Positions 33,217 through 41,862 of a stretch of DNA of 64,000 bases are shown in pieces. Location: IMG/VR virus record IMGVR_UViG_3300032282_001282, positions 1 through 64,000 of that record; one strand, written 5' to 3'. A program made the position numbers and the translations under genes. The notes beneath the pieces are model-generated. The model searched no databases and was not told the origin of the DNA. It saw only the letters and a list, made by a program, of their open reading frames with translations. Source of the DNA: a virus. The first letter of the stretch is position 1. Every line of letters starts with the position of its first letter.

Positions 33217-33428
33217 TTATTACCTTTAAAAAATTTGATTAAGTTGTAAAAGCGTGCCTTGTAAGGACTATCCATAATTTGTTGCGCCAGGCTCGGAACG
33301 TGAGGGCAACGTCCTTGTTTCCAATCGCAAGTGTCTTCAATGACTCGGCGACAAACGCTACATTTAGGTGGCTTTTTTACTGCGGCTGTTTGGATTTTAG
33401 TATCTGCAATACTCTGTCTTGTTCCCAT
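33213..33428 (-). CDS. Small zinc-ribbon-like protein
   Basis: This 71-aa protein has CSVCRRVIEDTCDWKQGRCPH, giving CxxC followed by C...C and His as likely zinc ligands, and a basic helical end. The first 52 nt overlap the 77-aa gene in another frame. The start at 33428 is the only ATG before the cysteines. Related small proteins are common next to T4-like replication genes. Confidence 0.6.
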   Translation of the reverse strand: MGTRQSIADTKIQTAAVKKPPKCSVCRRVIEDTCDWKQGRCPHVPSLAQQIMDSPYKARFYNLIKFFKGNK

Positions 33429-33610
33429 TTATCTTCCCCGACAAAAGTTGGTAGTTGGTCATATTGATCGTCTAGCCAACATTTTAGCATATATAATTCA
33501 TGCTTACAAGACATTTGAGTATATCCGTCGTTGTAGGCGCTATGTATTTCGCCCAAACTTGTGCGAATAGCGGCATAGGCTTGATCTAGATTAGGTTTAC
33601 GAAATCCCAT
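33377..33610 (-). CDS. Unrecognised 77-aa phage protein
   Basis: This is a helical protein (NLDQAYAAIRTSLGEIHSAY, then HELYMLKCWLDDQYDQLP). It starts on the stop codon of the next gene upstream and overlaps the zinc-ribbon gene by 52 nt. It is a soluble small phage protein with no recognised family. Confidence 0.5.
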   Translation of the reverse strand: MGFRKPNLDQAYAAIRTSLGEIHSAYNDGYTQMSCKHELYMLKCWLDDQYDQLPTFVGEDKWEQDRVLQILKSKQPQ

Positions 33611-33759
33611 TAGCTAGGAATCATGTGTGGGAGATAAGGAACGTTACGAGGACCGTGACGTTGTTCAAATAGCCGTTTTGCTTCTTGAGCATTAGCCGCA
33701 TACACTCGATCTTTCTTTTCGCCCTCGGGTGTCTTTACGGTTGTTTCGTACATTGGCAT
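33610..33759 (-). CDS. Small 49-aa phage protein
   Basis: The start at 33759 (MPMYETTVKTPEGEKKDR) is preferred to 33813, which would overlap the GroES-like gene by 50 nt. The sequence is of the short beta-helix type (VKTPEGEKKDRVYAANAQEA, AKRLFEQRHG), as found in small proteins that append to chaperone or modification operons. Confidence 0.5.
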   Translation of the reverse strand: MPMYETTVKTPEGEKKDRVYAANAQEAKRLFEQRHGPRNVPYLPHMIPS

Positions 33760-33763
33760 AGAT

Positions 33764-34138
33764 TTACCAGCGTGACTTGCTGTCGATCTGAGTTGCGTTG
33801 GAAAGTGTATCATCGCCTTCGGGCTCCTCGTCTGATACTAATAGTATATCATTTGGATCAATACGACGTATAGTTACTTCGCCTGATTGGTCTTCAATAG
33901 TAACACCGCGGGTCCAACGACCATGTGCTACTAGGATCCATTGTCCAATTTTAATATCTTCTTGCTCTGGGCCTGTAGCATACACCCTGGCCCAACGTGG
34001 ACGAATACCGGCGCCACGTCCATCATCATTTAGCAAGTAAATACCACTGCTTAATTTACGTTCTTTGAAATTCATATCTGCTACTAACACATGATCATTA
34101 AGTGCTCGTAAGCTGTCTATTTTGATTGGTTTAAACAT
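33764..34138 (-). CDS. GroES/gp31-like co-chaperonin
   Basis: This 124-aa protein has the co-chaperonin pattern LRALNDHVLVADMNF, a mobile-loop region ERKLSSGIYLLNDDGRGAG and ARVYATGPEQ...GQWILVAHGRWTRGV. T4 gp31 replaces host GroES on GroEL to fold the capsid protein, and a similar role is likely here. An acidic tail follows. It lies between two small genes with 4-nt scale spacing. Confidence 0.8.
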   Translation of the reverse strand: MFKPIKIDSLRALNDHVLVADMNFKERKLSSGIYLLNDDGRGAGIRPRWARVYATGPEQEDIKIGQWILVAHGRWTRGVTIEDQSGEVTIRRIDPNDILLVSDEEPEGDDTLSNATQIDSKSRW

Positions 34139-34140
34139 AA

Positions 34141-34587
34141 TTATATTCTAGTCGGTCCAGTTTTCTTATTCGGCTTTGGCAATGGTTTCTGTACCACAGT
34201 AGCAGTTTTGGCTACAGCACTTGCCAGGCTACCACGTACTAAAGGAGCCGCAGGTTCTTCGGTTGCTATTTCTTCTTTGATAGGTTCGGTTAAATTAGCA
34301 CCAAGGTTAAACAATTCTTGAGCTTGATTTTTAGCAATAGCCGCTTCACGTGCCGCAAATATAGCAGGATCATTTGGGCTATATGTTTGTACAGGTGCAT
34401 CAACACCAACAGCATAGGCTTTGTCCATGAGCTCATTACGACCAACTGCAACACCAGCACCGGGACCTAATAGATCACCGCGGGCATTGACTTTCATGTT
34501 ACCAACTGCAATAGTATTTTCATTGGCTAGTTTGATTTTATCCAAATCAACAGCCCTACCTCGAGCAGTTTTGTATATTTTCGACAT
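34141..34587 (-). CDS. Conserved phage protein with KTARGRAVDLDKI motif
   Basis: This 148-aa protein begins MSKIYKTARGRAVDLDKIKL, followed by ANENTIAVGNMKVNARGD. This start is shared by hypothetical proteins of T4-like cyanophages. The C-terminal half is Ala/Pro-rich and disordered. It has a perfect late box (TATAAATA, 23 nt before ATG) and AAGGAG. Function is unknown, and a structural role fits the promoter. Confidence 0.55.
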   Translation of the reverse strand: MSKIYKTARGRAVDLDKIKLANENTIAVGNMKVNARGDLLGPGAGVAVGRNELMDKAYAVGVDAPVQTYSPNDPAIFAAREAAIAKNQAQELFNLGANLTEPIKEEIATEEPAAPLVRGSLASAVAKTATVVQKPLPKPNKKTGPTRI

Positions 34588-34609
34588 TAGAAATTCTCCT
34601 TAACGCACA

Positions 34610-34617
34610 TATTTATA
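34610..34617 (-). promoter_or_regulatory. Late promoter box (TATAAATA)
   Basis: This perfect T4-type late element lies 23 nt upstream of the start codon at 34587, with a strong AAGGAG between them. Confidence 0.7.
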
Positions 34618-34628
34618 AACGGCGTAGT

Positions 34629-35156
34629 TTACTTTAAAAATTCTTCGATTGGTAAATCATAGTATAAACTATTGACTTTGTGTACACCAATTAAGTATAG
34701 CACATAACTGGCTACACTACTACCTCTACCTAGTCCCCAAACCACATTGTTTTCACGCATGGTGTCAACAAAGTATTTTAGAAACTTTAACAAATTAAAC
34801 GCATTGCGTTCTTGAAACAACAATAGCTCTTGGCCAACTCTTTGTAGTTCTTCTTCTGTGACACATTTGCTCAGCACATATTGGGCTATATCTAATTCTT
34901 TATAAGAGTCGGGCATGTGCCAATGCTGTTGCTGTGACCAATCAAATAATTCAATTGGTACTTCTTCCCTAGCATTAATAGGAACGTAGGATTTTACAGT
35001 TGGGAAGTCTGCATAAGTTTTGTGTACAGATTTATTGTACACACCCGGCTGATCCGAAACTTGGAATCTAGTTAAATCTAAATTGGGGTTTTGATAAAGC
35101 ATATCACAGAGTTCATCTTCTGTAGTATATGCTTGACCATACACGTCATATTTCAT
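34629..35156 (-). CDS. DnaE-like fragment protein
   Basis: This 175-aa protein ends with VWGLGRGSSVASYVLYLIGV, the 'GRGSS' block of bacterial DNA polymerase III alpha subunits (C-family polymerases), then YYDLPIEEFLK. In DnaE the catalytic aspartates follow immediately, and here the protein stops there. The N-terminal 120 residues show no recognised match. It may be a stand-alone remnant of a polymerase or a split gene whose catalytic part is elsewhere. Confidence 0.55.
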   Translation of the reverse strand: MKYDVYGQAYTTEDELCDMLYQNPNLDLTRFQVSDQPGVYNKSVHKTYADFPTVKSYVPINAREEVPIELFDWSQQQHWHMPDSYKELDIAQYVLSKCVTEEELQRVGQELLLFQERNAFNLLKFLKYFVDTMRENNVVWGLGRGSSVASYVLYLIGVHKVNSLYYDLPIEEFLK

Positions 35157-35389
35157 TGAATGTCGATGATTTTTTTGAACTGTTTAGAATTCTTTTCCAT
35201 CTCTTCTAACTGTCGACGATTTCTTTCGTCAAGTTCTCGTTGATAATCACCCAGTAGTAATTGTAGTTGCTGAACCATATCCGCACGGCCCATACGGTAT
35301 GAAGTGTTTAGGCGTTTGACTAACTCACTGTGCTTAGTGGTTAATTCATCCATTGTTAATTTAGAAAGGTCTGGGGTTAACGGGTGCAT
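35153..35389 (-). CDS. Small coiled-coil protein
   Basis: The start at 35389 (MHPLTPDLSKLTMDEL) overlaps the stop of the exported-protein gene as TAATG and is preferred to 35425. The 78-aa product is mostly one charged helix (RREL..ERNRRQLEEMEKN) and would form a coiled coil. It overlaps the DnaE-like gene by 4 nt. Confidence 0.55.
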   Translation of the reverse strand: MHPLTPDLSKLTMDELTTKHSELVKRLNTSYRMGRADMVQQLQLLLGDYQRELDERNRRQLEEMEKNSKQFKKIIDIQ

Positions 35390-35682
35390 TAGTTTGGTAT
35401 CAAAACAGTTCTGTAGCATTGACAATTACTGTCAAGTATCTGTTCCCAGTGATACCCAACTGGTGGAGTATATACCGTTGGCGCTGGTTGTTGAACTATA
35501 ACAGGCTGTTGTTGAACGACTACAGGTGGATAATAATATGGTTGCCGAGCTAGACTATAACCAACTACCCCGCCAATTACAGCAGGGCCTACCCAATATC
35601 CGCCTCTCCAGTAACCGTGTCCGTGTGCATTAGCAGAACCGATTACAGCAAATAAACTGAGTGCAATTAAAATCTTTTTCAT
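35389..35682 (-). CDS. Small exported protein with Val/Gln/Pro-rich tail
   Basis: This 97-aa protein has signal peptide MKKILIALSLFAVIGSANA, cleaved before HGHGYW. The mature part has a Gly-rich hydrophobic start (WRGGYWVGPAVIGGVVGYSL) and a Pro/Gln/Val-rich segment, and ends with two Cys residues. It resembles host periplasmic or surface proteins. A strong sigma70-type promoter lies upstream at 35701-35729. Confidence 0.65.
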   Translation of the reverse strand: MKKILIALSLFAVIGSANAHGHGYWRGGYWVGPAVIGGVVGYSLARQPYYYPPVVVQQQPVIVQQPAPTVYTPPVGYHWEQILDSNCQCYRTVLIPN

Positions 35683-35700
35683 AGCAACCTCCTATATGGT

Positions 35701-35729
35701 AGTATACTATATTTAACGCACCAGGTCAA
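35701..35729 (-). promoter_or_regulatory. Sigma70-type promoter of the exported protein
   Basis: On the minus strand TTGACC, a 17-bp spacer and TATACT lie 19 nt before the start at 35682. The surrounding region resembles that upstream of the other exported protein at 54704. Confidence 0.75.
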
Positions 35730-35745
35730 CCTTTAGTTGACAGGG

Positions 35746-37332
35746 TTAAACTCTATACCAAACGTTCGAAGCAAATCCATTTATGGTGCTTGCAAACTGT
35801 AAAGTAATTGAAGTGTTACCAGAAATATTTGGGAAGGTACTTGATACATCCGATTTTGGCAAATATTTAATAACTGGACTACCAAAACTTCCAGGATAAA
35901 TGTTTGCGCCACCATTTAAACCATTACGTGTAATGTTGGCCAGGAACACCATCTTAACTGTTTGTCCGTGTACTGGGCGACGTGGTAATTCGATGTTAGC
36001 ATAAGTTAGGTTAGCATTGATACCATCAGTGTCAATAATAACTGTACTGATGTTGTCTGGAATAACATAAGTGTTGCCAGAGTTATTATTACTAATAAAA
36101 CTTTGAACAGTAAAGCCAGTGTCAACTTTACGACCTGTTGTAGCTATGTTACCATTGATAGTGACATTACCGTAGAAGGTTGTACTTTGATCGTTTTCAA
36201 TTCCAACAGCTTGTTTTAAGAAACCAGCACGACCATCTGGTGAGGTCATCATAACAATGTTACCACCTAGGCCGCCCCAGGCATTAGCACCCTTGGCAAA
36301 AAAGTTGATACTGGCTTCTTGTGCAATGGTTACTGTATTAGTATTTGTAGTTAAGTCGTGATAGTTGCTATAAGCGTATGAACCAAAATAACCTAGGTAG
36401 TCGCCATTTTGTACAACCTGTACATTGGCGTTGGCTAAGAATCCACGTGCGGCTGTAACGCTGTAGCCAGCTACTTGTCCGCCGCCACCGGCTAATTCGT
36501 TATAGCTTACATTGGCAGTTGATAAGTTGCCAATGGTAACACTATTAATAGAACCGTTGGCACTGATACGATCGCCGCCAGTTTCGAGAGCCAACACCGG
36601 CTCAAAGCCATCACCGTAGCCAACTAGTAGTGTAGGCAATACGGTATTGTTAAAATATAATTCTGGGTCACGGAAACTTACACGATTACGTGATACGTCA
36701 AAAATTTGATAAGAGTCACCGCCGTCAATTGAGCTAAAGTCAAAAATGTAGTCGCCTTCTACGTCAAATTTAATTGTGTGTGAAAGATCTAGGTTTTCTG
36801 TAGAACCTGCAATGTCTGATACACCAACGTTGATTTTTGGATCTAGGGTAATAGTGTGGTATCTATTATTAATCTTAATCCAAACACGCATAACACCATA
36901 ACCAAGAGCACCATTACCAAAGTTGTTTTGTCCAGGCCAACCAATTAACTGAATATTAATAGTACCTTCATCATCACTGATAGGTGTAGCAAGTTTCTGG
37001 AAGTTAGCACCGTTACTAGATGCACCTGTACTACCAAAATCTAAAATTGTTGTTTGTCCTAAAAGAATAGTTCCTTTGTCAATTAAACTTTGTGTCCATG
37101 CAGTTAATTGAGGACGCTTAATTTGCGAACCAGCCATATCATTGTTTAGAGTCTGGCCATTTAAAGCACTGGTTAAAATTGCTTTGTTTTGTAGGTCGCT
37201 AATTTCGTTTTCAGCGTAGGTAAAGTTATTCTTAATGTTTGTGAAATTATCACGGAAACCTTGGCTGGAATTGTCTTGCCCTGCTACTGGGAAAGTACCG
37301 TCAATGTTATATGGGTTAATGTTTGATGCCAT
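35746..37332 (-). CDS. Tail fibre/structural protein
   Basis: This 528-aa beta-rich protein starts MASNINPYNIDGTFPVAGQ, followed by DNSSQGFRDNFTNIKNNF, a start shared with the 198-aa protein encoded next to it. Asn/Thr/Gly-rich strands (VSYNELAGGGGQVAGYSV, TFYGNVTINGNIATTG) follow, typical of phage fibre shafts. The C-terminal domain (YVIPDNISTVIIDTDG, then VHGQTVKMVFLANITRNG) may be a receptor-binding or trimerisation head. The late box GATAAATA lies 24 nt upstream. Confidence 0.7.
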   Translation of the reverse strand: MASNINPYNIDGTFPVAGQDNSSQGFRDNFTNIKNNFTYAENEISDLQNKAILTSALNGQTLNNDMAGSQIKRPQLTAWTQSLIDKGTILLGQTTILDFGSTGASSNGANFQKLATPISDDEGTINIQLIGWPGQNNFGNGALGYGVMRVWIKINNRYHTITLDPKINVGVSDIAGSTENLDLSHTIKFDVEGDYIFDFSSIDGGDSYQIFDVSRNRVSFRDPELYFNNTVLPTLLVGYGDGFEPVLALETGGDRISANGSINSVTIGNLSTANVSYNELAGGGGQVAGYSVTAARGFLANANVQVVQNGDYLGYFGSYAYSNYHDLTTNTNTVTIAQEASINFFAKGANAWGGLGGNIVMMTSPDGRAGFLKQAVGIENDQSTTFYGNVTINGNIATTGRKVDTGFTVQSFISNNNSGNTYVIPDNISTVIIDTDGINANLTYANIELPRRPVHGQTVKMVFLANITRNGLNGGANIYPGSFGSPVIKYLPKSDVSSTFPNISGNTSITLQFASTINGFASNVWYRV

Positions 37333-37355
37333 TTAGCTGTATCCTGTTTATTAAG

Positions 37356-37363
37356 TATTTATC
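37356..37363 (-). promoter_or_regulatory. Late promoter box (GATAAATA)
   Basis: It lies 24 nt upstream of the start codon of the 528-aa structural protein. Confidence 0.55.
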
Positions 37364-37378
37364 ACGTATTTTGGCACA

Positions 37379-37975
37379 TTAACTTAATGTAACGTTGGCC
37401 CATTTGGTACCATTGTACACCTGTATATTGCCAGTGGTATAATTGTATACAGTCATTCCGCGGGATGGATTGATTGCATTAACCTGTGCTGTTGTTAGAT
37501 TTGCAAACTGAATAGCACTAGATAGAGTAATTGTATTGGCTCCAATATTGCCAGTATATGTAGGCAAATAAGATCCAGTAGCTATTGCCGCATTAGCCGC
37601 TGTTACGTTAGCTTGTACCCCTGTAATCAAATTAGTCAGGGTAGAACTCAAGCTGACGTTGTTTGCCAAACTTTGATCAATTTCTAATAAAGTATCTAAT
37701 GCTAATGGAGCACCTGCAATAAGGTCAGTTACAATAGTCTGCATTGATGTAACACTGGATTGTAAAGATCCAACGTTTGCAATAATATTGCCCATGCCGC
37801 TGATAGTACTGTTTATAGTAATAACATTACTTTGTATGTCTGTAATTTCTTTTGCCGCAGTTGCAAAATTGTTTTTAATGTTAATATAGTTGGTTCTAAA
37901 TCCCTGCGTGTCGTTGTCTTGACCTGCAATCGGGTAAGTTGCGTCTATATTAGAAGGATTGATCTGTGATGCCAT
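37379..37975 (-). CDS. Small tail-fibre-like protein
   Basis: In this 198-aa protein the N-terminal 50 residues (MASQINPSNIDATYPIAGQ, then DNDTQGFRTNYINIKNNF) are nearly the same as in the 528-aa protein, so both attach to the same virion site. A Ser/Thr/Ala-rich helical or beta stalk and a C-terminal YNYTTGNIQVYNGTKW, a short fibre-tip pattern, follow. The start overlaps the stop of the 1294-aa gene. Confidence 0.65.
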   Translation of the reverse strand: MASQINPSNIDATYPIAGQDNDTQGFRTNYINIKNNFATAAKEITDIQSNVITINSTISGMGNIIANVGSLQSSVTSMQTIVTDLIAGAPLALDTLLEIDQSLANNVSLSSTLTNLITGVQANVTAANAAIATGSYLPTYTGNIGANTITLSSAIQFANLTTAQVNAINPSRGMTVYNYTTGNIQVYNGTKWANVTLS

Positions 37976-40900
37976 TAGTTAAACACTCCATATTGTGGGA
38001 ATTTAACATATTTATCCTGAGTATTAGGCTCGTAATATTTGTCCCTAAAGTTAAAGAATCGTGTACCACCTTTATTAAAGGTTGTTCGAGTAGCAATAGT
38101 ATTTGCCGCTTGGTAACGATATACTTCGTAAAACGGTACGTTTTGTCCCGGTTTTAAATTCAAGCTGTAGAATACAATAGCACTAGTATATGTCTTACCA
38201 CTTAAGATTCTAATGTGACGATTTAATTCAACAGTTTGTACAAAGAATAAGTTTACAACATCATTAACAATTTGTATTTCCCAGATACCTCCACGTTGGT
38301 TCTCAACTTTATAGTAACTAACAATTCCGTTACCTGAGTCAGCATTACCAGCAGATGTAGCAACAAATCTATCGCCAGCATTAATAACACCATTGATGTT
38401 GGGTTTAGCACCAAGTGTTGCAAAATTGGTTGTACCTATACCTTCGATAGTGTATGTAATACCAGGGACAACGTCGCTGGCGCTGATAACAGTTTTAGAT
38501 TGTGCGTGTTCTAAGAAACCCGGAACAATCTTGTATTGGTCAAATGGAACGGCACCGTAGCCTTCAACAGTTGAGGTAGTAATATCATCACCGCCATATA
38601 ATTCTGTATAATCGACCCAGCCATCATATGTGCCGGCATTGTTAAATTTTTCTTGCTGTATGAATACTAGTCGTTGGCCACTAAAGAAGTTATCAAGTCC
38701 GTCGATACCACCATTGGCCTGGATGTATTCTAAAGGACGACCGTTGATTTCACTGAAAGGTACAGTAACGCCGTAGTCAACTGTGTAGTCAATGGATCCA
38801 ATGTTTTTATTTGGTAAAGAATCAAACGTAGTCTCAGTACTTGTTTTGTATGTGTCTGTTGCTGGATCAAAGTTTGTACTATAGAAGTCATCAACAATAT
38901 ATCGGTCAGACTTAAATTCGATTCGATTAAAGTTAATGCCCGAGTTTCTTAGACGATATGCAATTAGATTACTCTTTCCAGGCTTGGTGTGAGCTATTAC
39001 AATACCTTTAGTAAATCCCAACGGAGTTTTAAATTTGTTTGGGCTTGTTGGATCTGGTTGGTTGCTGGTCATCCACTCAGGTAAACTGTTTTGGTCTTCG
39101 TAGTTAACACCTGCAATTAATCTTGCTATCATATCTTTTGTAGTGTTTGGATATACTACCGTATGAGTTACGCCATTGCTGTCCACATAAGGATTTTTTA
39201 CAAACAAATCAATTTCTAGCCCAGGGCCTTGTCCTTGTAAATTTTCTTCAGGATCTAACACTTCGAGATACACAACTTCGTACTTAGGAACATATTTGTC
39301 ATCGAGTACTACGGCTGTTTTAATATCGCCGAATGTATATGTTTTAGTATAATGGTTCTTTTGCATCGCGGCTGTAAATTCAGCCATCACCTTAGACTTT
39401 AATCCAGGAAGAAATAACATTTCTAAATTTTTATTAATACCAAACCAAGGATCATCTGGTCTATAAATTAAATCGTAATCTGTTTCGTTAGTAAAATAAT
39501 TTTTGTTTGTAACTACAGATGTATAAATCTGTCGTTGATCAAATGTTGGCATGGCACGTAGATACAAATTCTTATATGGATTTGGATCTATTACATTCAA
39601 TGTTAGTGTAAATTCTTTAAGAGCATATACCGTTGCTAGTGTGTCATCTAAACTGTCAGCAACCTTAACAGTAAAGTTAAATGTGCGATCAACAGTTAAT
39701 TTATTACCATCAAATGTAGTAGCATAGTCATCTAAGGTAAATGCTTCAAAACTTACACGGCCACTAATTTCGCCACTTGGTAATAACTGTAACCCCTGTG
39801 GTAATTCCACCAAGGTACCCGATCGGTCAAATAGTTTGTAATATAATTTTTTACCAATGGTGCTAGTTGCAGAAATTGCTAGTTCACTAATAGATCCATT
39901 GTTAATAGTTCCGAGATTAGTAGGACTATTCCAAACAATATTATTGTTAATGTCGCCGTAGACTGGTAGTGTAAAGAATACTGTTTTACTACTGTATGTT
40001 TGTCCGTTCTGTACCTTGCTTACAAAAACACCAAAGGTATATTCTTGATATGGGGTTGTCTGGGCACTTAGTTTTCCATAAACCCAACCAGAGCCAGCGT
40101 CAAGTTGTACACCGGGCAAGTTACTAATACCAGTACTACCATCCACATAACTACTAAAACCAACACCACTACGTAAACCTGTGTCAGTTGAAAATCCAGC
40201 GCCGCCTTCATCACCACCACCGACACCTGCACCACCGTAGTCAAAACCTGCATCAATGCCGGCTACATAAGCATCAAAGGTTCCAATGGTATTGGATATG
40301 TTGTAGGCCAATTCTCTACCTTGGAAATCGTACCCATCAATTTTAAAAGCATAGTTACTGTTTTGTCGCCCAGCTGGTAATACAGTACTGGTATTTCTAA
40401 TAACAGGTACATATACATCACCGATGTCGGCTGTTAGTTGTGTATTGTTTAATGGCAAGTCACTATCAGCAGTCCAACTGTTTCTTCCTACAATTTGTAG
40501 TATGTATTTTTGTTTAACGTAGTCAGCGCCATCATAAGCACGTATTGTAAAACTGTAACTCTCTGATTGATTTATATTGTTAAAGTCGTATGGGCCAAAG
40601 TCGTAATCTTGTTCTGCGGTAATAATGCCAGTGTCAAACCCGCTAGGAGTTTTATAAGTAACATCTCCGTCGTATCCATCAGGTCCCCACGGACCAACGT
40701 TTTGAACAGGATTAATGTATCCGCTTATTATACCATCCGCTGACAAAGTAACACCCGGTGGGAGTTCTCCATCATCTAATGTCCACTCAATTCGAGCGTT
40801 AGGATTTAATTCAATTAATTTTAATTGTTGATAATAAAACGCACCATCAACTGCACTACCTAAGTCATATGGTTCAACTCGTATAGCATCTTTTGCCGGT

Positions 40901-41859
40901 GGACGTCTTGGTAAAATAATTGGTTCTGTTTTATTTGTAATTGTAAATGCAAATGATCTATCAGTAACAAGGTTAGCAGTATTAGTTGCACGAATTGTGA
41001 ATCTAAATTCTTCTTCTTTGATGTTTTGTGTTTCAGTAATAGTTGGAGTACCTTGTAAGTATCCATTGGTATAAACAACACCTCCGCTGACATAATCACC
41101 AAAGTCAGTGCGTCCGTTAACAGGATTTAGTAAGAGACTATCGTAATATAATTCAAAATAAGGACTTGCACCTGGTGCCACATCCGCCAATGGTTGCACT
41201 GGTAATCCGTTGTCTTTGTTAATGCCCAACATCTTAACATAGTACTTGTTACCATTTAACTCTGTTGTTCCAGTAAGACCTTTGAAGTGTACAATTTGTC
41301 CATAGAAAAAATTAACATCAACTGCGGCACGAACAATCATTGGATTTGTTTTTAGTACAGCTCTAATGTTATGTGATTTAGCAGTGACTAATTGTAAGCC
41401 CGACGGCAATTGCCCAGATATAAAACTATATTGTATAGCTGAATTGTTGCTGTCTACTGCTTCAAGTTCTTGACTAAAGAAGCCCGAATCGGATGTATAT
41501 TTGCCAACAGATCCGCCTGCGGTTACCCAAGTTATTTTGTTAGCATTAGTATAATTTGTAACTTCTATGTTAAATGCACAGTCAGCATATTTTCCTGATA
41601 TTGGATCTAATGCTCTGATAGTAAAGTTATAAGTTTGTGTAGAATAGTATGTGCCGCTTGGTGCCGCAAAACTTGGGATACCCGATATAACACCAGTGCG
41701 ACCTAATGTTAGTCCAACTGGAAGTTTACCACCAATTAGTACGTAGGTTAAATCTCTATTACTAACTGTGTCTACAGCTGATACAGTAATAGTCGTAGTT
41801 TGACCTATGACAGCCCTTGCAAGCGGTCCAGGGGCAGTATTCCAAATTAAGTTTACCAT
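37975..41859 (-). CDS. Giant tail protein with Ig-like/cadherin-like repeats
   Basis: This 1294-aa protein is composed of repeated putative-Ig (He_PIG-type) domains, recognisable by 'G.LP.GL.L...G.I.G.P' blocks (GKLPVGLTLGRTGVISGIPS, GQLPSGLQL, GELPPGVTLSADGIISGYI). These modules form extended fibres and can bind carbohydrates. The C-terminal third is different (Tyr/Asn-rich, ending FRDKYYEPNTQDKYVKFPQY). A distal tail fibre or long tail protein is likely. It starts 4 nt after the stop of the 955-aa gene. Confidence 0.75.
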   Translation of the reverse strand: MVNLIWNTAPGPLARAVIGQTTTITVSAVDTVSNRDLTYVLIGGKLPVGLTLGRTGVISGIPSFAAPSGTYYSTQTYNFTIRALDPISGKYADCAFNIEVTNYTNANKITWVTAGGSVGKYTSDSGFFSQELEAVDSNNSAIQYSFISGQLPSGLQLVTAKSHNIRAVLKTNPMIVRAAVDVNFFYGQIVHFKGLTGTTELNGNKYYVKMLGINKDNGLPVQPLADVAPGASPYFELYYDSLLLNPVNGRTDFGDYVSGGVVYTNGYLQGTPTITETQNIKEEEFRFTIRATNTANLVTDRSFAFTITNKTEPIILPRRPPAKDAIRVEPYDLGSAVDGAFYYQQLKLIELNPNARIEWTLDDGELPPGVTLSADGIISGYINPVQNVGPWGPDGYDGDVTYKTPSGFDTGIITAEQDYDFGPYDFNNINQSESYSFTIRAYDGADYVKQKYILQIVGRNSWTADSDLPLNNTQLTADIGDVYVPVIRNTSTVLPAGRQNSNYAFKIDGYDFQGRELAYNISNTIGTFDAYVAGIDAGFDYGGAGVGGGDEGGAGFSTDTGLRSGVGFSSYVDGSTGISNLPGVQLDAGSGWVYGKLSAQTTPYQEYTFGVFVSKVQNGQTYSSKTVFFTLPVYGDINNNIVWNSPTNLGTINNGSISELAISATSTIGKKLYYKLFDRSGTLVELPQGLQLLPSGEISGRVSFEAFTLDDYATTFDGNKLTVDRTFNFTVKVADSLDDTLATVYALKEFTLTLNVIDPNPYKNLYLRAMPTFDQRQIYTSVVTNKNYFTNETDYDLIYRPDDPWFGINKNLEMLFLPGLKSKVMAEFTAAMQKNHYTKTYTFGDIKTAVVLDDKYVPKYEVVYLEVLDPEENLQGQGPGLEIDLFVKNPYVDSNGVTHTVVYPNTTKDMIARLIAGVNYEDQNSLPEWMTSNQPDPTSPNKFKTPLGFTKGIVIAHTKPGKSNLIAYRLRNSGINFNRIEFKSDRYIVDDFYSTNFDPATDTYKTSTETTFDSLPNKNIGSIDYTVDYGVTVPFSEINGRPLEYIQANGGIDGLDNFFSGQRLVFIQQEKFNNAGTYDGWVDYTELYGGDDITTSTVEGYGAVPFDQYKIVPGFLEHAQSKTVISASDVVPGITYTIEGIGTTNFATLGAKPNINGVINAGDRFVATSAGNADSGNGIVSYYKVENQRGGIWEIQIVNDVVNLFFVQTVELNRHIRILSGKTYTSAIVFYSLNLKPGQNVPFYEVYRYQAANTIATRTTFNKGGTRFFNFRDKYYEPNTQDKYVKFPQYGVFN
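38009..38016 (-). promoter_or_regulatory. Late promoter box (GATAAATA)
   Basis: It lies inside the end of the 1294-aa gene, 34 nt before the start of the 198-aa tail protein, which also has a GGAG site. Confidence 0.5.
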
Positions 41860-41862
41860 GTG

